A DNA stretch of 64,000 nucleotides from Perognathus longimembris pacificus (Eukaryota > Chordata > Mammalia > Rodentia > Heteromyidae), in the NCBI RefSeq assembly GCF_023159225.1, contig NC_063167.1, forward strand, positions 73,811,298 through 73,875,297, in the 5' to 3' direction. Of the stretch, positions 34,451-45,652 are shown one piece after another (position 1 is the stretch's first letter; each line of letters begins with the position of its first letter). Under the pieces are notes generated by a model. That model was not told the origin of the DNA. It ran no database searches and saw nothing but the letters and a program-made list of their open reading frames with translations. Made by a program: the position numbers and the translations under genes.

Positions 34451-36505
34451 GTAGCACCCAGTTTTCTAGGTCTTTAAAGATATCTACATTATTTTTTTTA
34501 TAATTTTTTCATTGGCTATGAGCAAGTAAGTCAGAGGAATTGTCCTGTGTGCACTGAGATTACTGCCTGATTTTCTCAGAATTTTAGTCCTAAGACAAGT
34601 GTTGATGAATTTGTCATCTGATTTCCTCCCCCTTTTCCCCCCTTATAAATCAATGAAATTCTTCCACAAGCCTCTTGACACAGTCATTTCCTGTTTTGTC
34701 ATTCCAAAAAGCATTTTGTTAAGACTCTATATTTTAAGTAAAGAGCGTTTTGTAATTTGTCTGTTTATATGTCACTTCTTTCCACCACCACCCTACCCCC
34801 GCTGCCTCCTGGTGAATTCTTCAAGAGTGGAAAACAGGTCTAATTTACTTCTGTCTTCCACCAGCCTGGTGACAAGTGGGTGAATCACATTGCCGGGGAG
34901 GCAAAGGGACTTGCCCCAAGCAGCCACCTGGTATGCAAGTGGCCTCTCCTACATACGACTCACATGTTGCCAGAAATGTTTTCAAATGATTGCAATATGT
35001 GCTCAGATACCAGGGCTCACTGAACTATTTATAAGATGATAATAACAATAATGATGCTGACTGTGATAATGACATTGCCATCCATCCTGCTGTACTGTTT
35101 TGAGCACAAAGGAAATGATGTTTTTGAGATTTTGGAACTGGGAAACTACCTACATGCATGCGTTCATTGCTATTAGTGCTCTGGTCTGTTGTTAACTTCT
35201 CTGTAATTTACATGGTATTTCCCAGCCGTCGCCTCATCCATTAATGTTTTATTTCTCCAGTGATGTCTGGTCTTGTAGCCATTTCATGGATGAGAGAACT
35301 GAGGCCTGGGATTCCGGGCTTCCCCTATGATCACAAGTGCCTGAATGAAGGCTCAGCCCACCCCTTCACCCCTTTGTATCTTCCTCATAGTCTCTGAGGG
35401 TGCAGTCTCTAAGGGTGATCATAAGGCCTAAAGGATGAAGAGCCTTTGTGGGAGATAGGAGCCAGGCCCCTTTCAGTGTATAGATGCTAGACAGACTTCT
35501 GTTTTCCCAGGATGGCTTGACCTGGAAGCTGGAAGTGGCCCCAGCCCTGAGTGGGGAGTCTGGGCTCCAGGAGGAGCTAACCCCTGCCATGCCTTTGTCT
35601 CAGTGGGAGCTCCTTACTGTGACTCTCAGAGGAAAGGGCTGACAAATCCAGCTGCTGCTTCCGGCTCCTATAATTCTGAAATTTATTATTATTTTTTCAA
35701 AGAATAGAGTGCCTTATTTTTAAACCAGTGGAAAATACCCTTAGCCTCTTCCTTGTTACTATTCCTTACAAACTGAATGTGCTCCCTGGAGCTTTTAAAG
35801 AGGCTGTGTGTGTGTAAGTGTGTAAGAGAAATTCTCATGATGTTCTCTGGGTGGTTTGAGCTCACGCTGTTTTTCAACAACAACAGAATGAAAACCAATT
35901 AAGGCAGATTTGCCTGGGCAGGAAGTTCTGAGGCTGATGACAGCACTGGTTTAGGGGAAGCCTGTAATTTCTGCCTGTGGTCTGACTGTCTTGAAGGCTA
36001 TACGTGTGTAGTTCAGGCCTGCTTTTTCCCCTGCTTGTGCTGGTGACATTCGGCAGCAGAGGTCTTTAAGCAACTGCCTCCTCCCACACCGGTGGCTCGC
36101 CCCAAGTAAAGAGTAGAGATGACTAGGATGCAACCTGGTGGGTTTAGTTGTGTAGCCTATCATGGTGACTACAATACGTAGGAATATTTTCTCTAATACC
36201 ACAATGGGGTTTTCCCCCCATTTCCTGATTTATGGGACAGAATGTGTATGGACTACTGAGTAGAATTATAAGAGTATAGTAAATTCACCATATCCTCTCC
36301 CTGAGTAATCTTAATTCTGAAGTAAGGGGATAAGGAGCTATCACTTTTAAAATCATAAACCATAGCAAAGTATTTACTGCTCAATTCATAGAGGGACCAT
36401 CAATCTATATTTTGAATTTATGAACAAGATGGCCTAAGTGTGTTACTGACTGTTTGACAATAATAATTAAAGTTATAGTCAATATTAAATTAACAGCATA
36501 AAAGA
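34451..36505. other. Unassigned sequence with MIR-like debris
   Basis: About 2 kb nearly free of recent SINEs. MIR-like stretches occur at about 34880-34930 and 35255-35345 (complement, with CATTTCATGGATGAGAGAACTG). No gene recognised. Confidence 0.45.
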
Positions 36506-36710
36506 GAAATCTTCAGGGGCTGGGAATATGGCCTAGTGGCCAGAGTGCTTGCCTCGTATACATGAAGCCCTAGGTTCGATTCCTCAGCACCATATATACA
36601 GAAAACGGCCAGAAGCGGCGCTGTGGCTCAAGTGGCAGAGTGTTAGCCTTGAGGAAGAAGACGCCAGGGACAGTGCTTAGGCCCTGAGTCTCAAGCTCCA
36701 GGACTGGCAG

Positions 36711-36743
<33 letters not shown>

Positions 36744-36760
36744 GACAGAGAGATCTTCAC
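36506..36760 (+). mobile_element. IDL-Geo SINE with (GA)n/(GACA)n tail
   Basis: ID and Geo are complete to about 36710. The A tail has become GA and GACA repeats (36711-36752). Flanks AGAAATCTTCA and AGAGATCTTCA give a near-perfect TSD. Confidence 0.9.
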
Positions 36761-36761
36761 C

Positions 36762-36985
36762 AGCTGCCAGTGGCTCATGTCTGTAATTCTAGCTACTCAG
36801 GAGGCTGAGATCTGAGGATCATGGTTCTAAGCCAATATGTGATATTCTTATCTCTAGTTAGCCACCAGAAAATCTGTGAGTGGTGCTGTGGTTCAAGTGG
36901 TAGAGCACTAGCCTTGAGCAAAAAAAGTCAGGGACAGTGCCCAGGCTCTTGAGTTTAAGTCCCAGGACTAGCTCCAAAAAGAAGG
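36762..36985 (+). mobile_element. B1-Geo SINE beside the preceding IDL-Geo
   Basis: Starts within a few bases of the right TSD of the IDL-Geo element. Its right flank GAAATCTTGA again resembles that target, so both entered nearly the same site. Confidence 0.87.
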
Positions 36986-37261
36986 AAATCTTGATAACCT
37001 AAGTTTAAAGAAGGAACTTACACTGATTATTTGCTCTGGCTTTGTGAGACTCTGATGACAAATGGAGACCATTTTATCAGACTCAGTGTTGACAGGCAGC
37101 TCTTGCTGTCATCTTTGTTCTGCATCTTCTTGTTATAATAGACTATAAAATAAAGTTGCTATTACTTCTTTGTCTCTTAGCAGTTTATAAAGTGCCTTTG
37201 CAAAGTTAAGATGATGATAAAGAAATTAAGTGCCCATTAAATCACAATTGGGTGTAAGTTG

Positions 37262-37297
37262 TGGTTTCTTTTGTATGTCAGTTTCTTTTGTATGTCA
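37262..37297. repeat. 17 bp tandem direct repeat
   Basis: GTTTCTTTTGTATGTCA occurs twice back to back, an isolated tandem duplication. Confidence 0.9.
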
Positions 37298-37571
37298 GTA
37301 TGTTGAGTACTAGTGAGCTATCTCTCCTCCAGTTAACATCTTCCTTACTCTTGATTGTTAAGTCTACGAAACTAGTTTGTGCTAATTTGTAACTTAATCT
37401 GAAGGGTTTAGCTAAAGCTTGGTGGACAGGTAGGCAGGTCTGAATTTGAATTATGTTCACTAATACTTCAACTTTGTGATGATCTTAGTCACTCAAATTT
37501 TTAAATTACACTTTCAGTAAAACGGAAAATATCCTATTGCTTAGAGGAGATGTGCCTTTTTAAAAAAGAAT

Positions 37572-37890
37572 ATATAGTACTGAGGTTTGAACTCAGGGCC
37601 TTGCACATGCTGAGTGGGCTACTCTACCACTTGGGCCACTCTGCTAGTCATTTTTTGTGATGGTTATTTTTAAGGTAGAGGGTCTAACCTTATGCTTGAG
37701 CAAGCTTGGACTGCAATCCAATTTGTTACTTCTCTTTGTCACTGAGATGACAGGCATATATCACTGCACCCAGTCATCCACTGAGATGGAGTCTCACAAA
37801 ATATACTGCCTGGGCTGTCATCAAACTATAATCTCTCAATCTCTGCCTCCCAAGCAGCTAAGATTACGGGCTTGAGGCACCTTGCTTGGC
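37572..37890 (-). mobile_element. Old compound SINE (ID-like plus 7SL-like)
   Basis: 37572-37650 resembles an ID complement (TACTGAGGTTTGAACTCAGGG). 37655-37890 carries two B1-like stretches (ATGACAGGCATATATCACTG, then GCCTCCCAAGCAGCTAAGATT). It may be a dimeric 7SL family or two insertions. Confidence 0.55.
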
Positions 37891-38869
37891 TTGGATATGC
37901 CAATTTAACGAGCTCAGGGATGTAAAACCTTAGTTCCCCGATAACCATAGCTTTCTTCTGTCTTGCTGTGTACTTGGAGGATCTTGGTGTGGACTGGTAA
38001 GACAGCCTGGAGCTGAGGGTGAAGTCACCAGCAGAGCACAGCCCCTCCCCGGTGCCCTGTCCTTTCCACTCCATGCTGTGGCCAAGGAAATGAGAAGAAA
38101 ATTAAGCTGGGTAGGTCACAGACACTCTCCTTCGGAGGAGTCATAAATATTTTTCTTCCCTCTTCCTTCCCTGCAGAATGATTGGGCTTGAGCCTCCTAG
38201 GGACTCTGAGTGAGTGAGTGAGGGAGGGAATGAGACTGACATTTTTGTAGTAGGGAACATAGAGCTAGTGGGTCATATGGCTGTGTGGTTTGTAGGGGTA
38301 AGTTATGAGTGTGGGTTCATCTTGCAAGGTTACTCTTTTTCCAAACAAAGGACATTTGAAAGTTTTACAACTGACTGAATAAAGTGGTGGCTGGCAAGGT
38401 TAATGTTTACCATTGTACTGAAGGGAAAAGCAAGCACTATATAGTCAGTTTGTTGAAGCACTTTCATAGGAATTGGAATTCCACAATCTTTATACTTTCA
38501 TAAAGATAATAACTTCAAAAGCATAGACAGATCAAACTGTTACACACTTGAGTTGTTGTTCTGAGCTGAGATTTGTTTACAATTATGATTTGACTTTATA
38601 CTTAAAGCAAGAATACCATCTTTGCATGTTGTTACCCTGCTTTTTTCAACTTCTAGCTCCTAACTCCTGTCCCATCCCAAGAAGCACATCCTCTGTCCGT
38701 CCGCCTGTCTGTCTTGCCTTCTTTAATTCTTGTGGTTATCCAGGTGTTATTTTCCCCCTAATTTATGTATGTTTGTAGAAATGGAGGCGGGGGCGTTATT
38801 CTGGTTCTTCCAAACTTGCACACAGAGCACTTTGACAAATCCCAAGCAAGTGGTGTGCTTGCACATGGC
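37891..38869. other. Unassigned sequence
   Basis: Contains GAGT repeats at about 38210-38226. Otherwise nothing recognised. Confidence 0.45.
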
Positions 38870-39092
38870 ATGTGTGCCCCAGTACTGGGTCTTGAACTCA
38901 GGGCCTAGGTTAGCTTTTTGTTCAGAGCTGACTGCCATTTGAACCACTTCTGTGCTTTCACTTTTTGCTGGTTCATTGGAGATTAGACTCCCACAGATGT
39001 TTTTGCCTGGGCTGGCTTCAAACGTTGATCCTCAGATCTCAGCCTCCTGAGTAGCTAGGATTAGAGGCATGAACCCACCAGCACTTGGTACC
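38870..39092 (-). mobile_element. B1-Geo SINE
   Basis: Both halves are clear. The Geo complement is shortened around the A box. Confidence 0.83.
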
Positions 39093-39149
39093 ACAAGCAA
39101 GTTTTGACTTGCGTGAATGAGCTCTGCGGGGTGTCAGGTGATTGTCCTC

Positions 39150-39796
39150 TTCCCCTCTAGCCCTCACTGGCTGCAGCTTCCTGAATGGCTAAGATGCAAT
39201 GCCACTCTTCACTTGCTTCCTGAGGGTTTTCCTGCTTTGGCTCTCAGGCCAGCCTTCTCTTGCTAGTTTCCTCCTTCCCTGGCTGTTCCTTCCTCACTGT
39301 TTTGCTGATACTTTTCCTTCTGCTTGATCACTAAGTGTTATTAATTTCAAGGATTCTGCCTTTGACTTTTTTTCCTCTCCTTGGTTGATCTCAGCTTCCA
39401 TATAGTAAGTAGTTCCCACTAATTATTTCCCAGATCCTTCTTCTGAGATTTGGGTTCGTACAGCATCCCTACTTAATGCTGTATAACAGTCTCAGCGATG
39501 TAGACACAATTTGAATTTATCTAGACAACATCTTCACTAGAATTGCTTTCTTATTTACTGCTCTTTTTCTAGTCTTTTCTCTCTCCAGTCCTACTTCCAC
39601 ACTCTGAGTAGATTTTTTTCTCAAATATACCACCAACTTGTTCAAACCTTTCAAGAGCTGCTTATTGCCCCAGCCCACCCCACCCCCATTTTAATTTTGA
39701 TCTAGCCATGTCAAAGTTTTCCTGGAAAATAGCGCATCCTTGAATTTCCCAGCAGTTCCTCCTTACTCTTTTGTGGTCTTAAAAATAACCAAGAGG
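39150..39796 (+). mobile_element. Possible L2 LINE remnant
   Basis: The order TTGGTTGATCTCAGCTTCC, then ATTTGAATTTATCTAGAC and TTGTTCAAACCTTTCAAGAG recalls the L2 3' half, heavily diverged. It may continue from 40010 to 40190 beyond the SINE at 39797. Confidence 0.4.
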
Positions 39797-39992
39797 AGGG
39801 GCTGGGAATGTGGCTTAGTGATAGAGTGCCTGTCTAGCATGCACAAAACCCTGGGTTTGATTCCTCAGCACCACTTATATAGAAAAAGCCAGAAGTGTTG
39901 CTGTGGCTCAAGTGGTAGAGTGCTATCATTGAGCAAAAAGAAGCCTGAGACAGTGCTCAGGCCCTGAGTCCCAAGTCCCAGGACAATAAAAA
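39797..39992 (+). mobile_element. IDL-Geo SINE
   Basis: Complete. The ID half is of the TGGCTTAGTGATAGAGTGCC type, closer to a generic rodent ID than the younger copies. Confidence 0.88.
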
Positions 39993-40211
39993 ATCACCAA
40001 GAACCACCTTGCTCTCAAGTATTCTGAGGACCCTTCTTTGACCTTCTCCTAACTTCTATGACATGGCTCATGTGACACCCTCTGTGACTGCCTCTGTAAT
40101 ATTCCAGTTTCCCTTCATCCACTCTCATTCAGGAATATTTTATTGCAACAGCCTGAATTAATTAATCTCCTTAATTGTCTCAAGCATTTTTGTCTCTCGC
40201 AGTTTTTTGTG

Positions 40212-40462
40212 GGTTTTTTGGTGGGGGGGGGGGCATTAGTTATAGGGCTTGAACTCTGGGCCTGAGGGCTGTCCCTGAGCTCTTCAGCTCAAGGCTAGAG
40301 CTCTGCAACTTGAGCCACAGCACCACTTCTGATTTTCTGGTTGTTAATTGGAGATAAGAATCTCACAGACTTTTCCTGCTCGGGCTGGGTTTGAACCGTG
40401 ATCCTCAGATCTCAGCCTCCTGAGTAGCTACGATTACAGGAGTGAGCCATTGATGCCCAGCT
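40212..40462 (-). mobile_element. B1-Geo SINE
   Basis: Complete copy preceded by a G run (40223-40232). Similar short flanks (CTCTCGCAGTTTT and CTCTCACAGATTTT) are a plausible imperfect TSD. Confidence 0.85.
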
Positions 40463-40522
40463 CTCACAGATTTTGTCTCTATTAACTTTGTTATAGTTTT
40501 TTATTTTGGGGCCATTTATTAT

Positions 40523-40753
40523 TTCAGTATGATTTTTTTTTTTCTTTTGCCAGTCCTGGGGCTTGGACTCAGGGCCTGAGCACTGTCCCTGGCTACTTTT
40601 TGCTCAAGGCTACCACTCTGACACTTGAGCCACAGCACCATTTCTGGCCGTTTTCTGTATATGTGGTGCTGGGGAATTGAACCTAGGGCTTCATGTATAG
40701 GAGGCAAGCACTCTTGCCACTAGGCCATATTCCCAGCCCTTCAGAATGATTTT
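40523..40753 (-). mobile_element. IDL-Geo SINE with TSD
   Basis: TTCAGTATGATTTT at 40523-40536 and TTCAGAATGATTTT at 40740-40753 flank a complete element, one mismatch. Confidence 0.92.
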
Positions 40754-40969
40754 ATATTATGCTAATTTTATTTATAATAAATTGTAATCTATTGGTATAT
40801 TTACTTATCTGTTATTTTATTAATCTAAAACTCCTGATTTTTATATCTTCTATTCTGAGTCCCTCAGTAGTCTTTATGAAAACAGTTGCATTATGGGTAA
40901 GGGTTAACTCCAAGTCTGTCCAAATCTTTACTCTTTCTAAATGCTTTTGCTTAAGAAGCACTCTTTTTT

Positions 40970-41093
40970 TTTGCCAGTCCAGGGCTTGGACTCAAGGCCT
41001 TAGCACTGTCGCTGGCTTCCTTTTGCTCAAGGCTAGCACTCTAACCACTTGAGCCACAGCACCACTTCTGGCCTTTTCTGTTTATGTGGTACT
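40970..41093 (-). mobile_element. IDL-Geo SINE, ID half truncated
   Basis: The Geo complement is complete but the ID complement stops after TATGTGGTACTGAG, where a second SINE begins. Confidence 0.8.
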
Positions 41094-41293
41094 GAGCTCA
41101 GGGTCTGTGTTGGGCCTGAGCTTTTTTGCTCAAGGCTAGCACTCTACCCCTTGAGCCTTTGTTTCCACAGCTGACTTTGGGGCAGTCAGTAAGACTCTCA
41201 TAGACTTCCTGCCTGGGTTGGCTTCAAATAATTTTCTGTTCCCAGCCTCCTGACAAGCTGGGATTACATATCTGAGACACTTGGGCCAGACAC
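41094..41293 (-). mobile_element. B1-Geo SINE joined to the preceding copy
   Basis: Starts at GCTCAGGGTCTGTG with a second Geo complement, then a B1 complement to about 41290. The two elements meet without intervening DNA, either by insertion or by recombination between Geo units. Confidence 0.78.
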
Positions 41294-41721
41294 TTTTGAT
41301 GTGAATAATATATGTTTGCATATATTTTATGTAAGTTACCTAAGGGCTATCATAATGATTTGACTTAGAGGAGCTCCCACCATTACTCTGCCCAAAGGAG
41401 GTGTTTAAGGACAAACATCAGGAGTATTATGAGGGCCTGACCAACAGACATGGTAACACCCATGTACTAAGGAGAACCGCCTCTCTCCCTTTCTTTTCAA
41501 CCTGTCTGGACCTACTTGCCACATGGTTGTATTAGAATCCCCCCAACACACACACACCTTTTCCTTTTAGAAAAGCATGCCACACAAATAGGAAGATTGT
41601 CACTCTTGTCCTCGGCCACTGTATTTTTTTTTCATGAAAATTGGTGGAACAGGGACATGTTTATGGATGAGGACCTGTAGCACAGTATGTCTCATTATAC
41701 CTATCTCATCACTCTTTTCTT
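41294..41721. other. Unassigned sequence
   Basis: No element recognised except a short CACACACAC at 41549. Confidence 0.45.
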
Positions 41722-41920
41722 TTTTTGGTGCCATCCTAGGGTTTGAACTCAGGACCTGGGTGCTATCAGGCTGGTGCTCTATCACTTGAGCCATACCCCC
41801 AGTTCTGGTTTGTTGGTAGGTAACAGACTTTTCTGCCTGGGCTGGCTTCAAACTGTGATACTTAGATCTCAGCCTCCTGAGAAGCTAGGATTATAGGTGT
41901 GAGCCACCAGTGCCCAGCAC
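41722..41920 (-). mobile_element. B1-Geo SINE with Geo deletion
   Basis: The Geo complement goes from GGTGCTATC straight to AGGCTGGTGC, missing roughly 25 bases. Confidence 0.82.
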
Positions 41921-41934
41921 CACTCATATTTTCA

Positions 41935-42172
41935 CATTTAGTACAACTTTTTTTTTTTTTTTTGGCCAGTCCTGGGCCTTGGACTCAGGTCCTGAGCACT
42001 GTCCCTGGCTTCTTTTTGTTCAAGGCTAGCGCTCTGCCACTTGAACCACAGCACCACTTCTGGCCATTTTCTATATGTGTGGTGCTGAGGAATTGAACCC
42101 AGGGCTTCATGTATATGAGGCAAGTACTCTTGCCACTAGGCCATATTCCCAGCCCCATTTAGTACAACTTTT
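41935..42172 (-). mobile_element. IDL-Geo SINE with perfect TSD
   Basis: Identical 17-base flanks CATTTAGTACAACTTTT at 41935-41951 and 42156-42172 bound a full-length element with a long poly(T) side. Confidence 0.95.
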
Positions 42173-42185
42173 AATGCCATCCTTC

Positions 42186-42268
42186 TTGGTATGTGGGGGG
42201 CTAGGGGAAATTTAATCCAGGGCTCCCACATACTAAGCAAGGACTCTATAACTACATTACACCCCAGC
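42186..42268 (-). mobile_element. ID monomer SINE
   Basis: TTTAATCCAGGGCTCCCACAT and ACACCCCAGCC give an ID complement, moderately diverged. Confidence 0.6.
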
Positions 42269-42749
42269 CAGCTTTTGGTGTCATTTATCATGATGTTCCA
42301 AACATTTTATGGAAGGTAATACTGACTGTTTCCCTTAAAAGGATCATATTCATTTCTCGTTATCATGTGTTCTTCCCACTCAGACGCGAATGTCAGTGTG
42401 CTACTTGGTTTGGGTTAGCTTCCCGGCATTGTGCCCTAGGACAACAGTAGCAGATTGAAGACCTGCTCGCCAACTTAGAGGTCCTCTCAGCCCATAGCAC
42501 AGGCCATCCTCTGGCTGGGGACAAATCTAGCTGTTCACTACCTTCTGCAATATAAATACTCTACATATCTGAAACATACAAGTATGTGATGCACATGTGG
42601 GAAAATTACGTGTTGATGGTTTGTATCTATCTCCTTTTCATTTAGAATTTTTAGAAAATAATTATAATATGTAATATAGCATTCATAAAGTAATAACCAT
42701 CCTTTCATCAGCCACTTATCCAAGGTAGGATGTTTTCTAAAAAGTAGTA
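42269..42749. other. Unassigned sequence
   Basis: Nothing recognised. Confidence 0.45.
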
Positions 42750-43042
42750 TAGACTGAAGTTGGCTTGTTGGTGGTGGTGGTGGTGGTGGTGGTGGTGGTG
42801 GTGGTGGTGGTGGTGGTGGTGGTGGGGTTTGGGCCAGTTCTGAGGCTTGAACTCAGGGCCTGAGCACTGTTCCTGACTTCCTTTTGTTCAAGGCTAGCAC
42901 TCTACCTACCACTTGAATCTCGGTGCTACTTCTGGCTTTTTTTTTCCTGTTGATGTAGTGCTGAGAAATTGAACCCAGGGCTTCATGTACTCTAGACAAG
43001 CACGGTACTGCTAAGCCACATGCCCAGCCCTAGACTGAAGTT
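42750..43042 (-). mobile_element. IDL-Geo SINE with (GTG)n tail and TSD
   Basis: TAGACTGAAGTT flanks the insertion at 42750-42761 and 43031-43042. Where the poly(T) should be there is a pure GTG repeat (about 42768-42825), placing the microsatellite inside the insertion. Confidence 0.92.
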
Positions 43043-43174
43043 TTTAATGTGTCAGCCTTACATGTGGCATCAGGTATGTCAAGTGCATGTGGGTTACAAT
43101 GATGCCTGCCTTCCTTTGATGAGTCCTTGTTTATATCTTACCATGATCTTTCACCATGGTTAACATTTCTTCCT

Positions 43175-43248
43175 TCATACTGGTGATTGAGCCCAAGGCC
43201 TCCATCATTCTAGGCAACTGTTCTACTACTAAATCATATTCCCAGATT
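43175..43248 (-). mobile_element. ID monomer SINE
   Basis: TGGTGATTGAGCCCAAGGCC and CATATTCCCAG mark an old ID complement. Confidence 0.55.
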
Positions 43249-43276
43249 TGGGTTCCAGCCCTTCCCTACTTTTTTA

Positions 43277-43484
43277 TTTTTATTTTTTGATATTTAATTT
43301 TTATTCAATCATTTATGTTGGACATGGGGCATACTACTTGTTCAAGAAGGCTGAGTAGAGCCATTTAGAAAGCTTTATATTGTTTGTTCTACTTCAAGAA
43401 GCATTCTTCCGGGCTGGGATGTAGCTCAGTGGCAAAGTGCTTGCCTAGCAAGTGCAACGTCCTGGGTTCGATTCCTAGTACAAA

Positions 43485-43515
<31 letters not shown>

Positions 43516-45279
43516 AGCATTCTTCCCTGCTTCTCATAAACAAAGGATAGTCTCCTGGCTCCTGAAAGGAAACATAAAAGAAGCAACTATAGGGGAAAAA
43601 TACATGCTCTTCCTAACTTTTCTGCTCTTTCTTTTAGAACAAGGACATAAGGTGAAGGTGTGGCTATGAGGCCTTCATTTAGTCACTTGACCATTGTTGC
43701 AGTGTGAATGTCTTGTGAGGAAATAACTAAATCCTAACCTGAGGAACACAGGACCCAAATAAATTGAAATATTTGGAGACAATGACTTAAGGAAACATGA
43801 AAGGATTTGAAGGACAATTGCTGGAAATTTTTTTAAATTAAATTTTATTGACAAGGTGATGTGCAAAGGGGGTACAGTTACATAATAAGGCAGTGAATAC
43901 ATTTCTTGTGATATCTTACATCCTCATTTTTCTTTCCCTTCCCTAGATCAGGTAGGCTTATATACAATATCAAAATCATATACAGTAACTACATAGGGTA
44001 CGCCACAGGAAATTTACCTAGAACTTTAAAGATAACATCAACTGTAGAATCCTCCTGTGTCCTTCTCTTGGAGTTGTTTTTGCTTATCCTCGTCTTATAT
44101 GATCATATGTACATAGCTGTTGAGCTATTGTGATCCACTGATAGGTTTATTCTAGACCTTTTTATGATTAGTAGTTGTTTAGTTTTAGATACATAATGTA
44201 AAGTCGCTGAGCCAAACATGTGAAAATACCATTTGAAAAGAAGTTTGTTGTTTTGCAGACCTGGTCTCTACTGTCTTCCTCCCTCCCTAACAGTCATATA
44301 TCAAGGAGACCATGCCCCTTTGTTCTCTGTGTTCTAGGCTTGTCTTGCTCAACATTATTTGTTCAAGTTCTGACCATTTCCCTGCAAATACCAATATTTT
44401 ATCATTTCTAATCACTATGTAATATTCCATTGTGAATAGGTAACGCGTTTTTTTAATCCATTCATCTGTAGTGGGGCATCTGGGTTGTTTCCATATTTTG
44501 GCTATTGTGAATTGTGCAGTGATAAACATGGATGTGCAGATGTCTTTATGATATCCTGAGACCTGTTGTTCAAGGTAGATGCCCAGGAGTAGTATGGCTG
44601 GGACATAGGGTATGTCTATGTTAAGCTTTTTGAGGAACCTCCATACTGTTCTCCAAAGTGGTTGTACTAATTTGCACTCCCAACAACAGTGGAGAAGGGT
44701 TCCACTTTCCTCGCATCCCCTCCAGCATTTGTTGTTGCCTGAGTTCAGAGTATAGGCCATTCTAACTGGGGTGAGGTGGTATCTCAGGGTTGTTTAAATT
44801 TGCATTTCCTTTACTGCCAGGGATGTTGAACATTCCCTCATATGTTTCTTTGCCATTTTTATCTCCTGTGAAGTCTCTCTTTAGCTCCTTTGCCCATTTA
44901 ATAATTGGTTTACTGGGTTTGGAGGGGGTTAGTTTTTTGAGTTCTCTGTAGATGACGGATATTAGGCCTTTGTTGCTGTGCTAGTGAAGATCCTTTCCCA
45001 TATGGTTGGCTGTCTTTCTAGTTTAGTGGCTATGTCTTTAGCTGTGTAGAAATGTTTTATTTTGTAGTAGTCCCATTTGTCGAGTCTCTCCCCTATCTGT
45101 TGTGCCCCTGGGACTATATTCAGGAAGTTCCTTCCTGTGCCTATCAGTTCTAGTGTCTCTCCTACTCTGTTCTTAAGTAGTTGCAAGGTTTCAGGTCTGA
45201 TGTTGAGGTCCTTAATCCATTTTGAGTTTATCTTGGTGCATGTGATAGGCTAGGATCCACTTTGAGTTTTATACATGTG
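43277..45279 (-). mobile_element. L1 insertion, 5'-truncated, probable 3' transduction
   Basis: Near-identical 22-base flanks (43255-43276 and 45280-45301, one mismatch) bound a 2.0 kb insertion. On the minus strand it begins inside ORF2, whose translation shows [20 protein letters not shown] and then [17 protein letters not shown]. The canonical L1 3' end and an A-rich stretch lie near 43827, but the insertion continues about 550 bases to a second A-rich stretch next to the TSD. The extra piece is not L1. ORF2 frames are broken, so the element is dead. Confidence 0.85.
43399..43526 (+). mobile_element. ID monomer with (AAAT)n tail and TSD
   Basis: AAGCATTCTTCC at 43399-43410 and 43515-43526 flanks an ID unit with intact-looking A box (TAGCTCAGTGG) and B box (GGTTCGATTCC). 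The tail is about eight AAAT units. It lies inside the extra segment of the L1 insertion. Confidence 0.93.
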
Positions 45280-45328
45280 CCAGCCCTCCCCTACTTTTTT
45301 AGACAAGTTCTTCACAAGCTGCTCAGGC

Positions 45329-45570
45329 TTTTTTTTTTTTTTTTTTTTTTTTTGCCAATCCTAGGGCTCGATTTCTGGACTTGGGCTCCCTTTCACTCAA
45401 GGTTAGTGTCCTACCACTTGAGCCACAGCACCACTTGCAGCTTTTTCTGTGGTTAATTGGAGATAAGAGTCTCACAGACTTTCCTGCCTAGGCTAGCTTT
45501 GAAATGTAATCCTCAGATCTCAGCCTCCTGAGTAGCTAGGATTACAGTGTAAGCCACCCAGTGCCCAGTT
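45329..45570 (-). mobile_element. B1-Geo SINE
   Basis: Complete, with a 27-base poly(T), one of the longest tails in the window. Confidence 0.87.
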
Positions 45571-45652
45571 CTCTGGCTAATCTTAAATGTTCAAGCCTTC
45601 TGCCTCAAGCTCCCAACTGGCTGAGATTATGGGTATGCATCACCAAGCCTCA
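45571..45652 (-). mobile_element. 7SL-like monomer fragment
   Basis: AAGCTCCCAACTGGCTGAGAT and GGGTATGCATCACCA resemble the complement of a free 7SL-type monomer, directly next to the B1-Geo copy. Confidence 0.55.

Noticed and set aside
43686..43800. LTR (MaLR-like) fragment
   Set aside because: A few words recall MaLR LTRs but the order and boundaries do not hold up. It is left as part of the non-L1 segment carried with the L1.
44287..44760. 157-codon minus-strand frame as a host gene
   Set aside because: The motifs CWRGC and TMEYY identify it as the C-terminus of L1 ORF2p within a dead element.
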